Shown: positions 1 through 6,995, numbered from the stretch's first letter. The stretch: 14,529 bases of DNA from Bacillota bacterium (GCA_023392515.1 JAEVYX010000079.1:1-14529), one strand, 5' to 3'. Notes: generated by a model from the letters alone, not told the origin. Translations and numbers: made by a program.

Positions 1-4
1 AAAA

Positions 5-236
5 ACCTCTGGGAGGTGTCGGAGGGGCACCCCCTCCGACTGTAAATCCGAAATCGGCGGCGTGTACGTCGATTTCGGAAGCCTTGCGCAGCAAGGTTTC
101 CTTACACCCTTCGCCGGCCGTGAGCATAGCTCACAGGTGAAGGGTGCAGATTCGAAAAAGCGGCGCAACCACTTTTTCGACACGCTGAGGCGGACCGCCT
201 TGCCGTATATGGCAAAGCGATCCGCCGATTTTTTCT
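5..236. repeat. Cluster of seven consecutive inverted repeats (hairpin array)
   Basis: This gene-free left end is almost wholly made of adjacent inverted repeats. Paired arms are: 5-9/13-17 (5 bp); 18-27/31-40 (10 bp perfect, 3-nt loop); 47-56/70-79 (10 bp perfect); 77-87/91-101 (11 bp with one G-T, 3-nt loop, sharing 77-79 with the previous stem); 105-115/136-146 (11 bp with one G-T) enclosing 120-125/129-134 (6 bp, 3-nt loop); 152-160/172-180 (9 bp perfect); and 189-226, a rod with two C-A mismatches. The last stem is followed by six T at 229-234. No open reading frame or ribosome binding site makes sense here. It could be a structured non-coding RNA read left to right, a dispersed palindromic intergenic repeat, or a stack of bidirectional terminators. 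The element may begin left of the window. The pairing is directly visible; the function is not. Confidence 0.75.
189..236 (+). terminator. Rho-independent terminator, plus strand
   Basis: The outer stem pairs 189-194 (GGCGGA) with 221-226 (TCCGCC). Inner stems pair 196-198 with 217-219 and 200-204 with 211-215 around a GTATAT loop. Six T follow at 229-234. The U-tract follows the stem only in the plus direction, so it would stop transcripts entering from the left edge. In minus-strand RNA the two C-A mismatches become G-U pairs, giving a fully paired rod just after the stop codon of the permease gene at 263. There it could protect the 3' end of that mRNA, or act in both directions. Confidence 0.6.
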
Positions 237-262
237 TGTAGGAAAGCGTTATGAAATTTATA

Positions 263-1117
263 TTATTTGATTCCGGAATGTGCGAAGCTTTCAATGAACC
301 GTTTCTGGAAAAGGAAGAACAAGATTAGCAAAGGAGCAACAACCAGGAACGTCGCCGCGCATACATCGCTCCATTGGGCACCTGTTTCATAACTCATGGC
401 GAAGATTGCCAGACCAACGGTTAATGGGCGCTTGCTTACGGAGTTGATAACAATCAGCGGCCAAAGAAAGTTGTTCCACTGATAGGAAGCGGCAATCAGG
501 CCATGGGCAATATAGCATGGCACGAGAAGCGGCACATATATTTGAAGGAGCATGCGGCCAAGGCTGCACCCGTCCATTTTGGCAGCCTCCTCCAACTCAT
601 AGGGAATGGTCTTAATTGTCTGCCGCATGAGGAAAGTGCCCATAGCGGATGCAAAGAAAGGCAGCATGACTCCCAATAGGTTATTGTTAAGGTTAAGGCC
701 GGCAATCAGCTTATAGTTTGGCAAGATCAGAACATCGGCGGCAATCATGATCTGCATCAGGAACAAAACGAAAAGCGTATTTTTGAGATAAAAATCAAGC
801 CGGGCAAAGGCATAGCCTGCCATCGTTATGGTGAGATATTGCATGGCCAGAACGCCAAATACGATGGTAAAAGTGTTGATGTAATAGCTGCCGAAAGGCG
901 CGGCATTCCAAACACGGGCAAAGTTATCCAGTGTAGGCCAGGATACTTTCAGCAAGTCGATGGCCTTGTTTTGGTCAATAAATGCGGTGCGGACCATCCA
1001 AATCAGCGGAATCAGACAGATCAGCGCAAACAAATACATAAAGCCGTAGACAAGCGCTTTGCCGGGAGTAAGTTTCCAGGACGCGGCCATTACCTTTTTC
1101 CTTGACAGGGTGCTCAT
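263..1117 (-). CDS. Carbohydrate ABC transporter permease (UgpE/MalG type)
   Basis: This 284-residue inner-membrane protein is one half of the channel of a binding-protein-dependent sugar importer. It has about six hydrophobic segments, the first at roughly residues 23-43. The cytoplasmic EAA loop that docks the ATPase is clear (EEAAKMDGCSLGRMLLQIYVPLL, shown here as EEAAKMDG with the downstream P), and the C-terminus ends SFAHSGIK, typical of this subfamily. Length matches the usual 270-300. The start has a GGGAGG box 8 nt upstream. It is last of three genes, 18 nt after the partner permease at 1136-2062, so it is very likely co-transcribed from the promoter near 3700. No ATPase gene follows; the next DNA is the hairpin array. 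Substrate cannot be read from a permease; the UgpB-like binding protein suggests a sugar or a glycerol-phosphate-type ligand. Confidence 0.93.
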   Translation of the reverse strand: MSTLSRKKVMAASWKLTPGKALVYGFMYLFALICLIPLIWMVRTAFIDQNKAIDLLKVSWPTLDNFARVWNAAPFGSYYINTFTIVFGVLAMQYLTITMAGYAFARLDFYLKNTLFVLFLMQIMIAADVLILPNYKLIAGLNLNNNLLGVMLPFFASAMGTFLMRQTIKTIPYELEEAAKMDGCSLGRMLLQIYVPLLVPCYIAHGLIAASYQWNNFLWPLIVINSVSKRPLTVGLAIFAMSYETGAQWSDVCAATFLVVAPLLILFFLFQKRFIESFAHSGIK

Positions 1118-1135
1118 AATTCCTTCCTCCCTTCC

Positions 1136-2062
1136 TTAGCTGTAGAATGTGCGCTTGTCCTGAACGAAAAACTGAACGCTTGTAATGGTCAGCAGGATTA
1201 CGATAAGGATTACCGTAATGGCAGAAGCCACGCCGGTGTTCTGCTGGTCGAACGCTTTTTGGAATACATAATAGAGAAGCATATTAGTGGCATTGTCGGG
1301 TCCGCCTTTTGTCATGATATAAAGATGATCGACCATCTTGTAAGCATTGGTAAGTGTTATGATCGTGACATAGATGGTGGTGGGCCTCAAAAGCGGCCAT
1401 GTGATTCGGCGGAATGTCTGTATGCCGCTTGCACCGTCTATGCGGGCGGCTTCATATAATTCCGGGTTTATGCTCTGCAGGCCTGAAATGTAGAAAATCA
1501 TGATATACCCGGCTTGTTTCCAGATCAGCATGACAGTCAGTGCCCAGATGGCCGTTTGTGTGTTGGTCAAAAGGCGCAGAGATGGATTGATGTAACCCAG
1601 CAGGCCATAGATGGGCGTATATATAAACAGCCAGATGTTTGCCACAGCAACCATCGGCAGCAGTGTCGGATAGAAAAAAGAAATACGGACAATCCCCTTC
1701 CCGCTTTTCACCCTGTTTGCGAATATGGCCATGCAAACAGCAAGGGCAATGCTGGTGGGAATGGTAACAAGGGCGATGAGCAGATTGTTCCAAAACGCCT
1801 TTGTAAACACGGGGTCTGAGGTAAACAGGGCAATATAGTTTTTGAAACCGATGTAGACTGGACCTGTCCTGAAGGTGGACAGGTTATCCTTAAAAAAACT
1901 CATGTAAGCACTATAGAATATGGGATAAAGTGTAAAAACCGAGAGAAAAAAGAAGGAGGGCAGTAAAAGTCCCCATGCCAGGAAGCTGGTTTTCCACTTT
2001 TTGCGGGCGTCACGGCTGAGCCGCGTTTTTGGGGAGTGGGGGACAGCAATATTACTATTCAT
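1136..2062 (-). CDS. Carbohydrate ABC transporter permease (UgpA/MalF type)
   Basis: This 308-residue membrane protein is the second channel subunit, pairing with the product of 263-1117. A basic N-terminal tail (about residues 1-28) precedes the first membrane span (about 29-50, WGLLLPSFFFLSVFTLYPIF), followed by about five more. The EAA loop reads ELYEAARIDGASG with a downstream TWPLLRP, the standard ATPase-docking motif. Length is normal for UgpA-like proteins. The ATG at 2062 is supported by an AAGAGGG box 7 nt upstream. It follows the binding protein gene after an 82-nt gap holding a strong hairpin (2099-2135), which probably lowers permease yield relative to binding protein. The family is secure; the transported substrate is not determined. 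Confidence 0.93.
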   Translation of the reverse strand: MNSNIAVPHSPKTRLSRDARKKWKTSFLAWGLLLPSFFFLSVFTLYPIFYSAYMSFFKDNLSTFRTGPVYIGFKNYIALFTSDPVFTKAFWNNLLIALVTIPTSIALAVCMAIFANRVKSGKGIVRISFFYPTLLPMVAVANIWLFIYTPIYGLLGYINPSLRLLTNTQTAIWALTVMLIWKQAGYIMIFYISGLQSINPELYEAARIDGASGIQTFRRITWPLLRPTTIYVTIITLTNAYKMVDHLYIMTKGGPDNATNMLLYYVFQKAFDQQNTGVASAITVILIVILLTITSVQFFVQDKRTFYS

Positions 2063-2098
2063 GCATTAACCCTCTTAATCTGTAATATGGATGCGAGA

Positions 2099-2135
2099 TG
2101 CGGCCGCCCGGTCCGCTATGGAAGGGGCAGCCGCA
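2099..2135 (-). other. Intercistronic hairpin between binding-protein and permease genes
   Basis: The 82-nt gap between two co-directional genes contains an imperfect rod: TGCGGC (2099-2104) pairs with GCCGCA (2130-2135), GCCC with GGGC inside it, and TCC with GGA around a five-base loop. That is 13 bp in three helices separated by small symmetric internal loops. In the minus-strand mRNA no U-tract follows, so it does not look like a full terminator. By analogy with the malE-malF type of arrangement, it could protect the 3' end of the binding-protein message and keep that protein in excess. The structure is seen; the role is inferred. Confidence 0.6.
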
Positions 2136-2144
2136 AAAGGGTAC

Positions 2145-3440
2145 TCAGCGATAATCAGCCAAAATAGCGTCGGCTTTGACTTGCGCGTCCTTCAAGGCCT
2201 GCTCAACGGGAGCAGATCCTGTCATGGCAGCTTCAATGGCGGTGTCCAGGATATCCTGCACAGCACCCTGATCAAACACCGAGAATTCAGCCTTCGCAAA
2301 TTCAAGCTGGTCACGGGCGGTGACAGCAGAGGGGAAGGACTCTACATATTTGATCATCCGATCGGTTTGATAGGCCTCTGGCCGTGTGGCAACATAGCCT
2401 GTATCAATGGACCACTGGGCGACACGCTCGGGGTCGCTGGTCATCCATTTGATGAAGGTAAAGGCAGCCTGGGTCTGCTCTTCGGGCACTCCCTTGAACA
2501 GGTAGAAGTTTCCGCCTCCGGTGGGTGAACCGTAGGACGTACCTGCGGCCAGGCGGCTCGTTCCAAAGTCAAAGGATGCGTTTTTGCGGACATTGGTCAG
2601 GTTGCCGGTGGTGTGATACATCATCGCAACCGTACCTGCCAGGAAGTCTGTCACGGTGGTGGACCAGGCTGCTGTGCCGGGCGCCTGATAGCCTTTGTCA
2701 GACAGGCTCTTCCAGAAGTTCAGGCCTTTGATGGTGCGCTCATCATCAAAGAAGACATGCGTGCCGGTGTCATCCATCAGGTTAAACCCGCCTTGGGTCA
2801 GCGTGAAGGTTTGAAGCATCCAATACGCGTAGCCTGCCTTGTCGGAGGGAATCTGTATGCCATAGCGGACCGTATTTCCGCTGGCATCCTTCTTGGTGAG
2901 CTTTCCGGCGTATTCTTCCAGCTCCGCCCAGGTGGTGGGCGGGCTTTCGGGATCAAGGCCGACTTCGCGGAAGGCGTCTTTGTTGTAATACATGATGATG
3001 GTGGAACGCTGCCATGGGACGCCGTAGGTCAGACCGTCATACCGGCTGTTTTCCATGAAGCCGCCATAGAAACCGTTCAGCCAAGCCTTGTCTTCGCCAG
3101 TTGTGCAAAAACTGTCATAGTCATACAATACGCCCATGGACAATAACGAGTACAGGTCAATGGAAAACATTAAGGCGATGGCCGGGGTGTTGCCGGCCTG
3201 AATTGCGGCCTGAACCTTCGTGCGCGTATCCGCATAGGTGCCGGCGTATACAGGGTTTATTTTTATGCCGGGGTTTTCCTCATGAAATTGATCGCACAGC
3301 GCAGAAATCAGAGCATCCGGGCCGCCGCCGACAGATACAGGGAAGTACATGTCCAGTTCGATGACTTTCTCAGCCGAGGCAGCAGCGGAAAAACCAAACA
3401 GCATCACCACGGTCAAGAGAAGAGAAACCAGCTTTTTCAT
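2145..3440 (-). CDS. ABC transporter substrate-binding protein, UgpB-like
   Basis: This 431-residue exported receptor is expected to capture a sugar or related ligand outside the membrane and deliver it to the two permeases downstream. Residues 1-23 form a signal peptide (MKK, hydrophobic core, ASA before Glu24). The mature part has the family-1 binding-protein layout; the N-terminal half resembles UgpB (QFHEENPGIKINPVYAG, then AGNTPAIALM at about 70-90), with FLAGTVAMMYHTTGN and PTGGG later on. An AGGAGG box lies 8 nt before the ATG. It is the first gene of a three-gene operon with a promoter near 3700. Unusually for a Gram-positive cell-wall type, no cysteine lies at the signal peptide end, so the usual lipid anchor is missing. 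No glycosidase or ATPase is in this operon, so the ligand is undetermined; glycerol-3-phosphate esters or an oligosaccharide are both possible. Confidence 0.9.
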   Translation of the reverse strand: MKKLVSLLLTVVMLFGFSAAASAEKVIELDMYFPVSVGGGPDALISALCDQFHEENPGIKINPVYAGTYADTRTKVQAAIQAGNTPAIALMFSIDLYSLLSMGVLYDYDSFCTTGEDKAWLNGFYGGFMENSRYDGLTYGVPWQRSTIIMYYNKDAFREVGLDPESPPTTWAELEEYAGKLTKKDASGNTVRYGIQIPSDKAGYAYWMLQTFTLTQGGFNLMDDTGTHVFFDDERTIKGLNFWKSLSDKGYQAPGTAAWSTTVTDFLAGTVAMMYHTTGNLTNVRKNASFDFGTSRLAAGTSYGSPTGGGNFYLFKGVPEEQTQAAFTFIKWMTSDPERVAQWSIDTGYVATRPEAYQTDRMIKYVESFPSAVTARDQLEFAKAEFSVFDQGAVQDILDTAIEAAMTGSAPVEQALKDAQVKADAILADYR

Positions 3441-3856
3441 TGGGTCTACCTCCTATTATTTTTTAAGATGCTATACCGCATCCGGAAAACAAGGGAGTGT
3501 AAAATGAATAGATCCCCATTGCCCAAAGCCATGTGACATTTATGAAATTATTTATAACGAATAGAAAAGATAATTTGATAAATAGGAAATAAATATCCAA
3601 TCCAAATAAATAAGCACATCACATAACAATCCCGATGCCGGCACGGCACGAGATTTTTAAATAGATAAAACTTGTCGCGATTTGCTGGTTTCATCTTACC
3701 ATATGAAAATAGGGCCGTCAAGATTTCATCCCCTGATGCCTGGTAATTTTATTCGTGAGGGCATGCCCTGATGCATGCCGCTCAGATACGCATAATTGCA
3801 TATCATCCGGGCAATATAACCCAAGGCAGGCGGAACAATATGAAGGAGGTTTTTCC
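3441..3856. other. Intergenic region: long AT-rich leader and divergent upstream region
   Basis: No credible gene lies here. From 3441 to about 3686 is the presumed 5' leader of the importer operon on the minus strand. It is AT-rich, with a GC island at 3634-3650 that contains the 8-bp palindrome TGCCGGCA (3636-3643) followed by repeats of GGCAC. A TCGCGA palindrome (3675-3680) lies close to the presumed start of transcription. The stretch 3722-3856 leads to the coat protein gene on the plus strand. I see CATATCAT about 45 nt before that gene, which resembles a sporulation sigma -10 element, but no matching -35. I recognise no riboswitch class in the leader. Confidence 0.5.
3693..3721 (-). 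promoter_or_regulatory. Promoter of the UgpB-like importer operon
   Basis: On the minus strand, TTGACG (3721-3716) is followed by exactly 17 nt and TAAGAT (3698-3693), a good sigma-A type match (5/6 and 4/6). Transcription would begin near 3686, giving a leader of about 245 nt before the binding-protein gene at 3440. No better-spaced pair was found closer to the gene. The assignment is by pattern only. Confidence 0.55.
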
Positions 3857-4480
3857 ATGAAACTTGCAGCCCACGAATTAAACGTGCTGAGCGAATTGAC
3901 AATGAGCTGCGTCAATTCCATAACGAACATGGCATACATGCTTCAGCATGTTCAGGATCAGCAATTCAAATCAATCCTTGAAAAGCATTTCCCCCTCCAT
4001 GTTCGTGACTATAATATGAAGGTGGAGTTTCTGCATCAGACAACGGGGGCGGTAAAGGAACTTCCCTTGCTAAAGGAAAATGGTCAATTGAATGACTATA
4101 CACAATCCGCATATGCAAATTATCCTCCTATCCAACCTCGGACGATGGTCGATCAAATGAACGATAGGGAAATGGCAACGGCCTATCTGCTGACGCTTAA
4201 GCGGGCCGGAAGGGAGTATGCATGGATGGCTATGGAAGCAGCCAATCCTGAACTGCGGTCTTTCCTGCAAACCGCCTTCATGATGAGTTGTTCCCATGCT
4301 TATGAAGTGTGGCAATATATGGTGGGCAAAGGCTATTATCCTTTGGAAGCGGCTGATCAAAATGCTATAGGGAAGGTTGGCGGCATGTTCCAGGTGGTAA
4401 ACGAAAATCAGCCGCAAATACAGCAATACCTTCATAAGTATCAAAATCCTGTTATGGGACAAAGCGGTCAGCTCTATTAA
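3857..4480 (+). CDS. CotF-family spore coat protein
   Basis: This 207-residue, mostly helical protein belongs to the Coat F family, found in the coat of endospores. The region at about 100-163 carries the diagnostic pattern: NDREMATAYLLTLKRAGREY, then MEAANPELRSFLQ and EVWQYMVGKGYYPL, a ferritin-like helical arrangement. Residues 1-65 look like a related helical hairpin (HELNVLSELTMSCVNSITNMA), so the protein is longer than a single Coat F domain. The C-terminus is Gln-rich (QPQIQQYLHKYQ). The frame is open further upstream, but the ATG at 3857 is chosen because GAAGGAGGT lies just before it. The gene stands alone, divergent from the importer and convergent with the membrane protein at 4567-5622. 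Its presence implies a sporulating organism. A mother-cell sigma promoter is expected but not clearly seen. Confidence 0.88.
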   Translation: MKLAAHELNVLSELTMSCVNSITNMAYMLQHVQDQQFKSILEKHFPLHVRDYNMKVEFLHQTTGAVKELPLLKENGQLNDYTQSAYANYPPIQPRTMVDQMNDREMATAYLLTLKRAGREYAWMAMEAANPELRSFLQTAFMMSCSHAYEVWQYMVGKGYYPLEAADQNAIGKVGGMFQVVNENQPQIQQYLHKYQNPVMGQSGQLY

Positions 4481-4511
4481 ATGAGCATGTACAAGCCCTT
4501 TCACCAAAAAG

Positions 4512-4543
4512 TAAAAGCAGTGCTGGCAATGGCACTGCTTTTA
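4512..4543. terminator. Bidirectional terminator between convergent genes
   Basis: A perfect 12-bp stem pairs 4512-4523 (TAAAAGCAGTGC) with 4532-4543 (GCACTGCTTTTA) around an 8-nt loop. The arm ends are A-rich on one side and T-rich on the other. A U-run therefore forms in both directions, and in the minus direction a further T-rich stretch follows. It lies between the stop of the coat gene (4480) and the stop of the EIIC-like gene (4567), so it serves both. Confidence 0.85.
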
Positions 4544-4566
4544 ACATCGTTGGAGTGTGTTTTTTG

Positions 4567-5622
4567 CTATAGTTTCAGTTTCATGTCACCTTCATGAATC
4601 CATTTCCGTTTGCGCATAAATTCACTGATAATAAGGGACAAGAGCGCCGGAAGTACAATATGCAGCGCCATCATCTTAAGGGCTACGATACTTCCGCCCT
4701 GGGCAGCCGCCATTGCCTTCCAAGTGCCGATCTGCCCCACAAAGCCGGATGTGCCCATGCCGGCAAACACGCCGGTGTTGCGCATATCAAATATGGTTGT
4801 GGACAGGGGACCTAATATGGCGGAAGTCAGGGTTGGCGGCACAAGGATCAGCGGATGCCTTAAAATATTGGGAACTTGCAGCATGGAGGTACCCACACCT
4901 TGGGCAATTAGACCGCTGATGCCGTTTTCCCGGTAACTCGCTACGGCAAAACCCACCATTTGGGCACAGCAGCCCACTGTTGCGGCACCTGCTGCCAACT
5001 GAAGCCCCAGGCCCAATTGCCCGCCCTCCGGCACTGAAAAGATCATGGCACACAGTGCCGCAGAGGATATAGGTGCGGTAAGCACAAGCCCCACGACCAC
5101 CGACAGGATGATGCCCATGGGAATAGGCTGGAGCAATGTTGCCATGTCAATAAAGTTTCTAAGCTGAGCCATAATCCAGTTTACACCGGGGCCCACGATG
5201 ACGGCCACCAATCCGCCGACAACAATTGTGGCGGTTGGTACAAGAATGATGTCCAGCTTTGTTTTGCCTGCAATCCAGTTTCCGGCTTCCGCACCGGGCA
5301 CAGCTGCAATAAAGCTGCCTAGCGGCCCGCCCATTGTGTACCCGATGGCACCTGTGACGGCGGAGGTGAAAATGGCCAGGGGAGCTACTTTCATGCCCCA
5401 CGCCACCGATACGCCAATGGCTGCGCCAACAACAGTTCCAGACTTGGCTGTTGCGGCAAATTCGCTGAGAATGGACAAAGGCGGAATTAATGAGCCCAGC
5501 TGCTCTATGATGGTGCCGATAATAAGCGTGGAAAACAAGCCCAAAGCCATGGCACTTAATGCATCCAGCCCATAACGCTTAAAGAGTTTTGCTCCAAGGG
5601 ATGGTTGCTTTACTTCCTGCAT
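4567..5622 (-). CDS. Orphan PTS EIIC-like membrane protein (PTS_EIIC_2 family)
   Basis: This 351-residue integral membrane protein has a short basic N-terminus and about seven to ten hydrophobic segments (for example near 22-40, 63-85, 125-147, 168-190, 205-227 and 318-335). It resembles the PF13303 type of EIIC-like transporter: a long Gly/Ala/Pro-rich membrane domain with FAGMGTSGFVGQIG at about 286-299. Members are called phosphotransferase sugar permeases by homology, but true substrates are largely unknown to me. No EIIA, EIIB or Cys-containing IIB domain is nearby, so it is either energised by partners elsewhere or is not a phosphotransferase component. The frame opens at 5748, but the ATG at 5622 is preferred: AAAGGAG sits 7 nt upstream, against only 1 nt before the ATG at 5628. 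It has its own promoter and ends at the shared terminator at 4512-4543. Confidence 0.8.
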   Translation of the reverse strand: MQEVKQPSLGAKLFKRYGLDALSAMALGLFSTLIIGTIIEQLGSLIPPLSILSEFAATAKSGTVVGAAIGVSVAWGMKVAPLAIFTSAVTGAIGYTMGGPLGSFIAAVPGAEAGNWIAGKTKLDIILVPTATIVVGGLVAVIVGPGVNWIMAQLRNFIDMATLLQPIPMGIILSVVVGLVLTAPISSAALCAMIFSVPEGGQLGLGLQLAAGAATVGCCAQMVGFAVASYRENGISGLIAQGVGTSMLQVPNILRHPLILVPPTLTSAILGPLSTTIFDMRNTGVFAGMGTSGFVGQIGTWKAMAAAQGGSIVALKMMALHIVLPALLSLIISEFMRKRKWIHEGDMKLKL

Positions 5623-5650
5623 AATCATTCTCCTTTGGCAAGTTTCATCC

Positions 5651-5679
5651 AGTATAATGCAAGACTTGAAATACGTAAA
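5651..5679 (-). promoter_or_regulatory. Promoter of the EIIC-like gene
   Basis: On the minus strand TTTACG (5679-5674), a 17-nt spacer and TATACT (5656-5651) give 4/6 and 5/6 matches to the sigma-A consensus. The predicted start near 5644 leaves a short leader of about 22 nt carrying the AAAGGAG box. This also argues that the in-frame codons upstream of 5622 are not translated. Confidence 0.5.
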
Positions 5680-5755
5680 GACGCATTGCACAAAAAGTGA
5701 GATAGCCGTGGCTCCCGTCAAAGCAAGCGAAACCTCAAGGAAAATCACGGCAAAA

Positions 5756-5796
5756 AAAAGGCAGGCGGCTTTTAATTGCAGCCGCCATGCCCTTTT
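5756..5796 (-). terminator. Rho-independent terminator of the 76-residue protein gene
   Basis: GGCGGCT (5764-5770) pairs with AGCCGCC (5780-5786), extended by GCA/TGC (5761-5763 with 5788-5790) past one bulged base. On the minus strand the stem runs directly into a tract of eight T (5752-5759 on the plus strand are A). It is placed 16-22 nt after the stop codon at 5812 and separates this gene from the EIIC-like gene. Confidence 0.8.
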
Positions 5797-5811
5797 GCTG
5801 TACCGATAGAA

Positions 5812-6042
5812 TTATAAGACGTTGGAAGATGTGCATTCTACAAAAATGCTGTTATCTTTACGGCGGGTAAGCTTGGCCTTGTTTCCCATGCCGTCATCAA
5901 TGGTCATCTTCTCCAATTCATTTTGGGTCATAAAGGTTACAACATCGCTCTCAACAAAGCCGACCCAACTCCTGCGGTCTTTTTGAGGCTTTTGTGTGCC
6001 TTCCACCATTTCTTCGATAGAAAGCCTTTTGTTTTCATCCAT
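5812..6042 (-). CDS. Small protein of unknown function, 76 residues
   Basis: I do not recognise this protein. It begins MDENKRLSIEEMVEGTQ, is highly charged, has no membrane segment or signal peptide, and its C-terminal half (about 42-76, ELEKMTIDDGMGNKAKLTRR, then SIFVECTSS) looks like a small beta-rich unit. Coding status is supported by an AAGGAGG box 9 nt before the ATG, a clear terminator just after the stop, and an upstream gap that allows its own promoter. It is the only gene between two convincing transcription units, about 100 nt downstream of the importer operon that ends at 6146, so read-through from that operon is possible because I see no strong terminator there. The single Cys near the end (residue about 70) is not part of a recognisable motif. 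Confidence 0.7.
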   Translation of the reverse strand: MDENKRLSIEEMVEGTQKPQKDRRSWVGFVESDVVTFMTQNELEKMTIDDGMGNKAKLTRRKDNSIFVECTSSNVL

Positions 6043-6073
6043 AAGTATATACCTCCTTGCAAAGTGCTTGTAT

Positions 6074-6102
6074 AGAATACCTTATTTTTTTGTTTGCCAC
6101 AA
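6074..6102 (-). promoter_or_regulatory. Possible promoter of the 76-residue protein gene
   Basis: On the minus strand TTGTGG (6102-6097), 17 nt, then TATTCT (6079-6074), 25-35 nt before the ribosome binding site region. The match is moderate (about 4/6 each). Just upstream of the -35, at 6106-6118, is a 13-bp palindrome, AAATACCGTATTT on the minus strand, that could be an operator or a weak stem. Confidence 0.3.
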
Positions 6103-6145
6103 CATAAATACGGTATTTTTACATTTCAGCAAGGGTGTGCAATTG

Positions 6146-6994
6146 TCAATTCTTCATTCCGGTCATAACAATGCCTTCCACAAAATATTTCTGGCAGATC
6201 AGGTAGACGATTATGCCGGGCAGGATGGAAAGACAGGTGGAGGCCATAGCCAGTTTCCAGTCCGTGCCGTAGGAGCCGGAAAATCTCTTCAAACCAAGGG
6301 CGATGGTATACATGCTGGCATCGGAAATATACACCGTCTGCAAAAGCACATCATTCCAGATGCCTATAAAAATGAACAATGCCACAACGATAATGGCAGG
6401 CAGGATGGCGGGCGTCAATATCTGTAAAAGAATCCGCACCCGGCCCGCACCGTCGATCTTTGCCGCTTCGTCAAGCTCCCTGGGCACTGTCATAATGAAC
6501 TGGCGGACAAGGAAGATGTTGAAGGCGCCTCCGCCTGTCAGGTAGGGCAGAATCAGCGGCCAATAGGTACCGCCCAAGCCAAGGAAACGGATCCATACAA
6601 TATAGAGGGGAATCAGTGTGACAATGGGCGGCAGCAGCAAGGATGCAATGCACAGCCCAAAGACGAAGCTTCGGCCGCGGAAATACAAACGGGCAAAAGA
6701 GTACCCACACATGACGGCAGTGATCGTACCGAAGATGACACACGGCAGCACAATGGTCATGGTATTCAGGAAATACTTGAAGAAGGTAAAGACCTCAAGG
6801 GCCTCCGTATAATTTGAGAACAGCCATCTGCTGGGGAAAAAATTCAGTGAGCCGATTTCAGGATTGGTCATCAATGAGGATCGGAAGATCCACCATAGGG
6901 GGAAGAGGGCAACCATGGCAAAAAGGATAATGAATATCAATGCGATGGTATTTGCAATCTTCTCCGTGCGCTTTTTGCTTTTGATGCTGCTCAT
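6146..6994 (-). CDS. Carbohydrate ABC transporter permease (MalG/UgpE type)
   Basis: This 282-residue membrane protein is the second permease of the arabinofuranoside-linked importer. A basic start (MSSIKSKKRTEK) precedes the first span at about residues 13-35, with about five more after it. The EAA loop reads ELDEAAKIDGAGR followed by ILTPAILPA, and the end is GIVMTGMKN, as usual for the family. An in-frame ATG at 7042 would overlap the upstream gene by 47 nt; the ATG at 6994 is preferred because it gives the normal length and has GGGGGTG 9 nt upstream. It then starts one base after the TAG of the previous gene, implying translational coupling. It is the last gene of the operon; no convincing terminator follows within 100 nt. 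Confidence 0.93.
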   Translation of the reverse strand: MSSIKSKKRTEKIANTIALIFIILFAMVALFPLWWIFRSSLMTNPEIGSLNFFPSRWLFSNYTEALEVFTFFKYFLNTMTIVLPCVIFGTITAVMCGYSFARLYFRGRSFVFGLCIASLLLPPIVTLIPLYIVWIRFLGLGGTYWPLILPYLTGGGAFNIFLVRQFIMTVPRELDEAAKIDGAGRVRILLQILTPAILPAIIVVALFIFIGIWNDVLLQTVYISDASMYTIALGLKRFSGSYGTDWKLAMASTCLSILPGIIVYLICQKYFVEGIVMTGMKN

Positions 6995-6995
6995 G

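Noticed and set aside
3803..3810. CATATCAT as a sigma-E/sigma-K -10 element for the coat gene
   Set aside because: It fits the -10 pattern, but no AC or ATA -35 element is found at the right distance; too weak to list as a promoter.
3755..3856. Longer start for the CotF-family protein
   Set aside because: The extra residues are not Coat F-like and a strong AGGAGG box lies directly before the ATG at 3857.
5623..5748. Longer start for the EIIC-like protein
   Set aside because: The extension crosses the predicted promoter and ribosome binding site, and the family normally starts near the chosen ATG.
6043..6145. Terminator for the GH127-linked importer operon
   Set aside because: Only a short AT-rich palindrome (6106-6118) with a 1-3 nt loop is present; not enough for a supported terminator.
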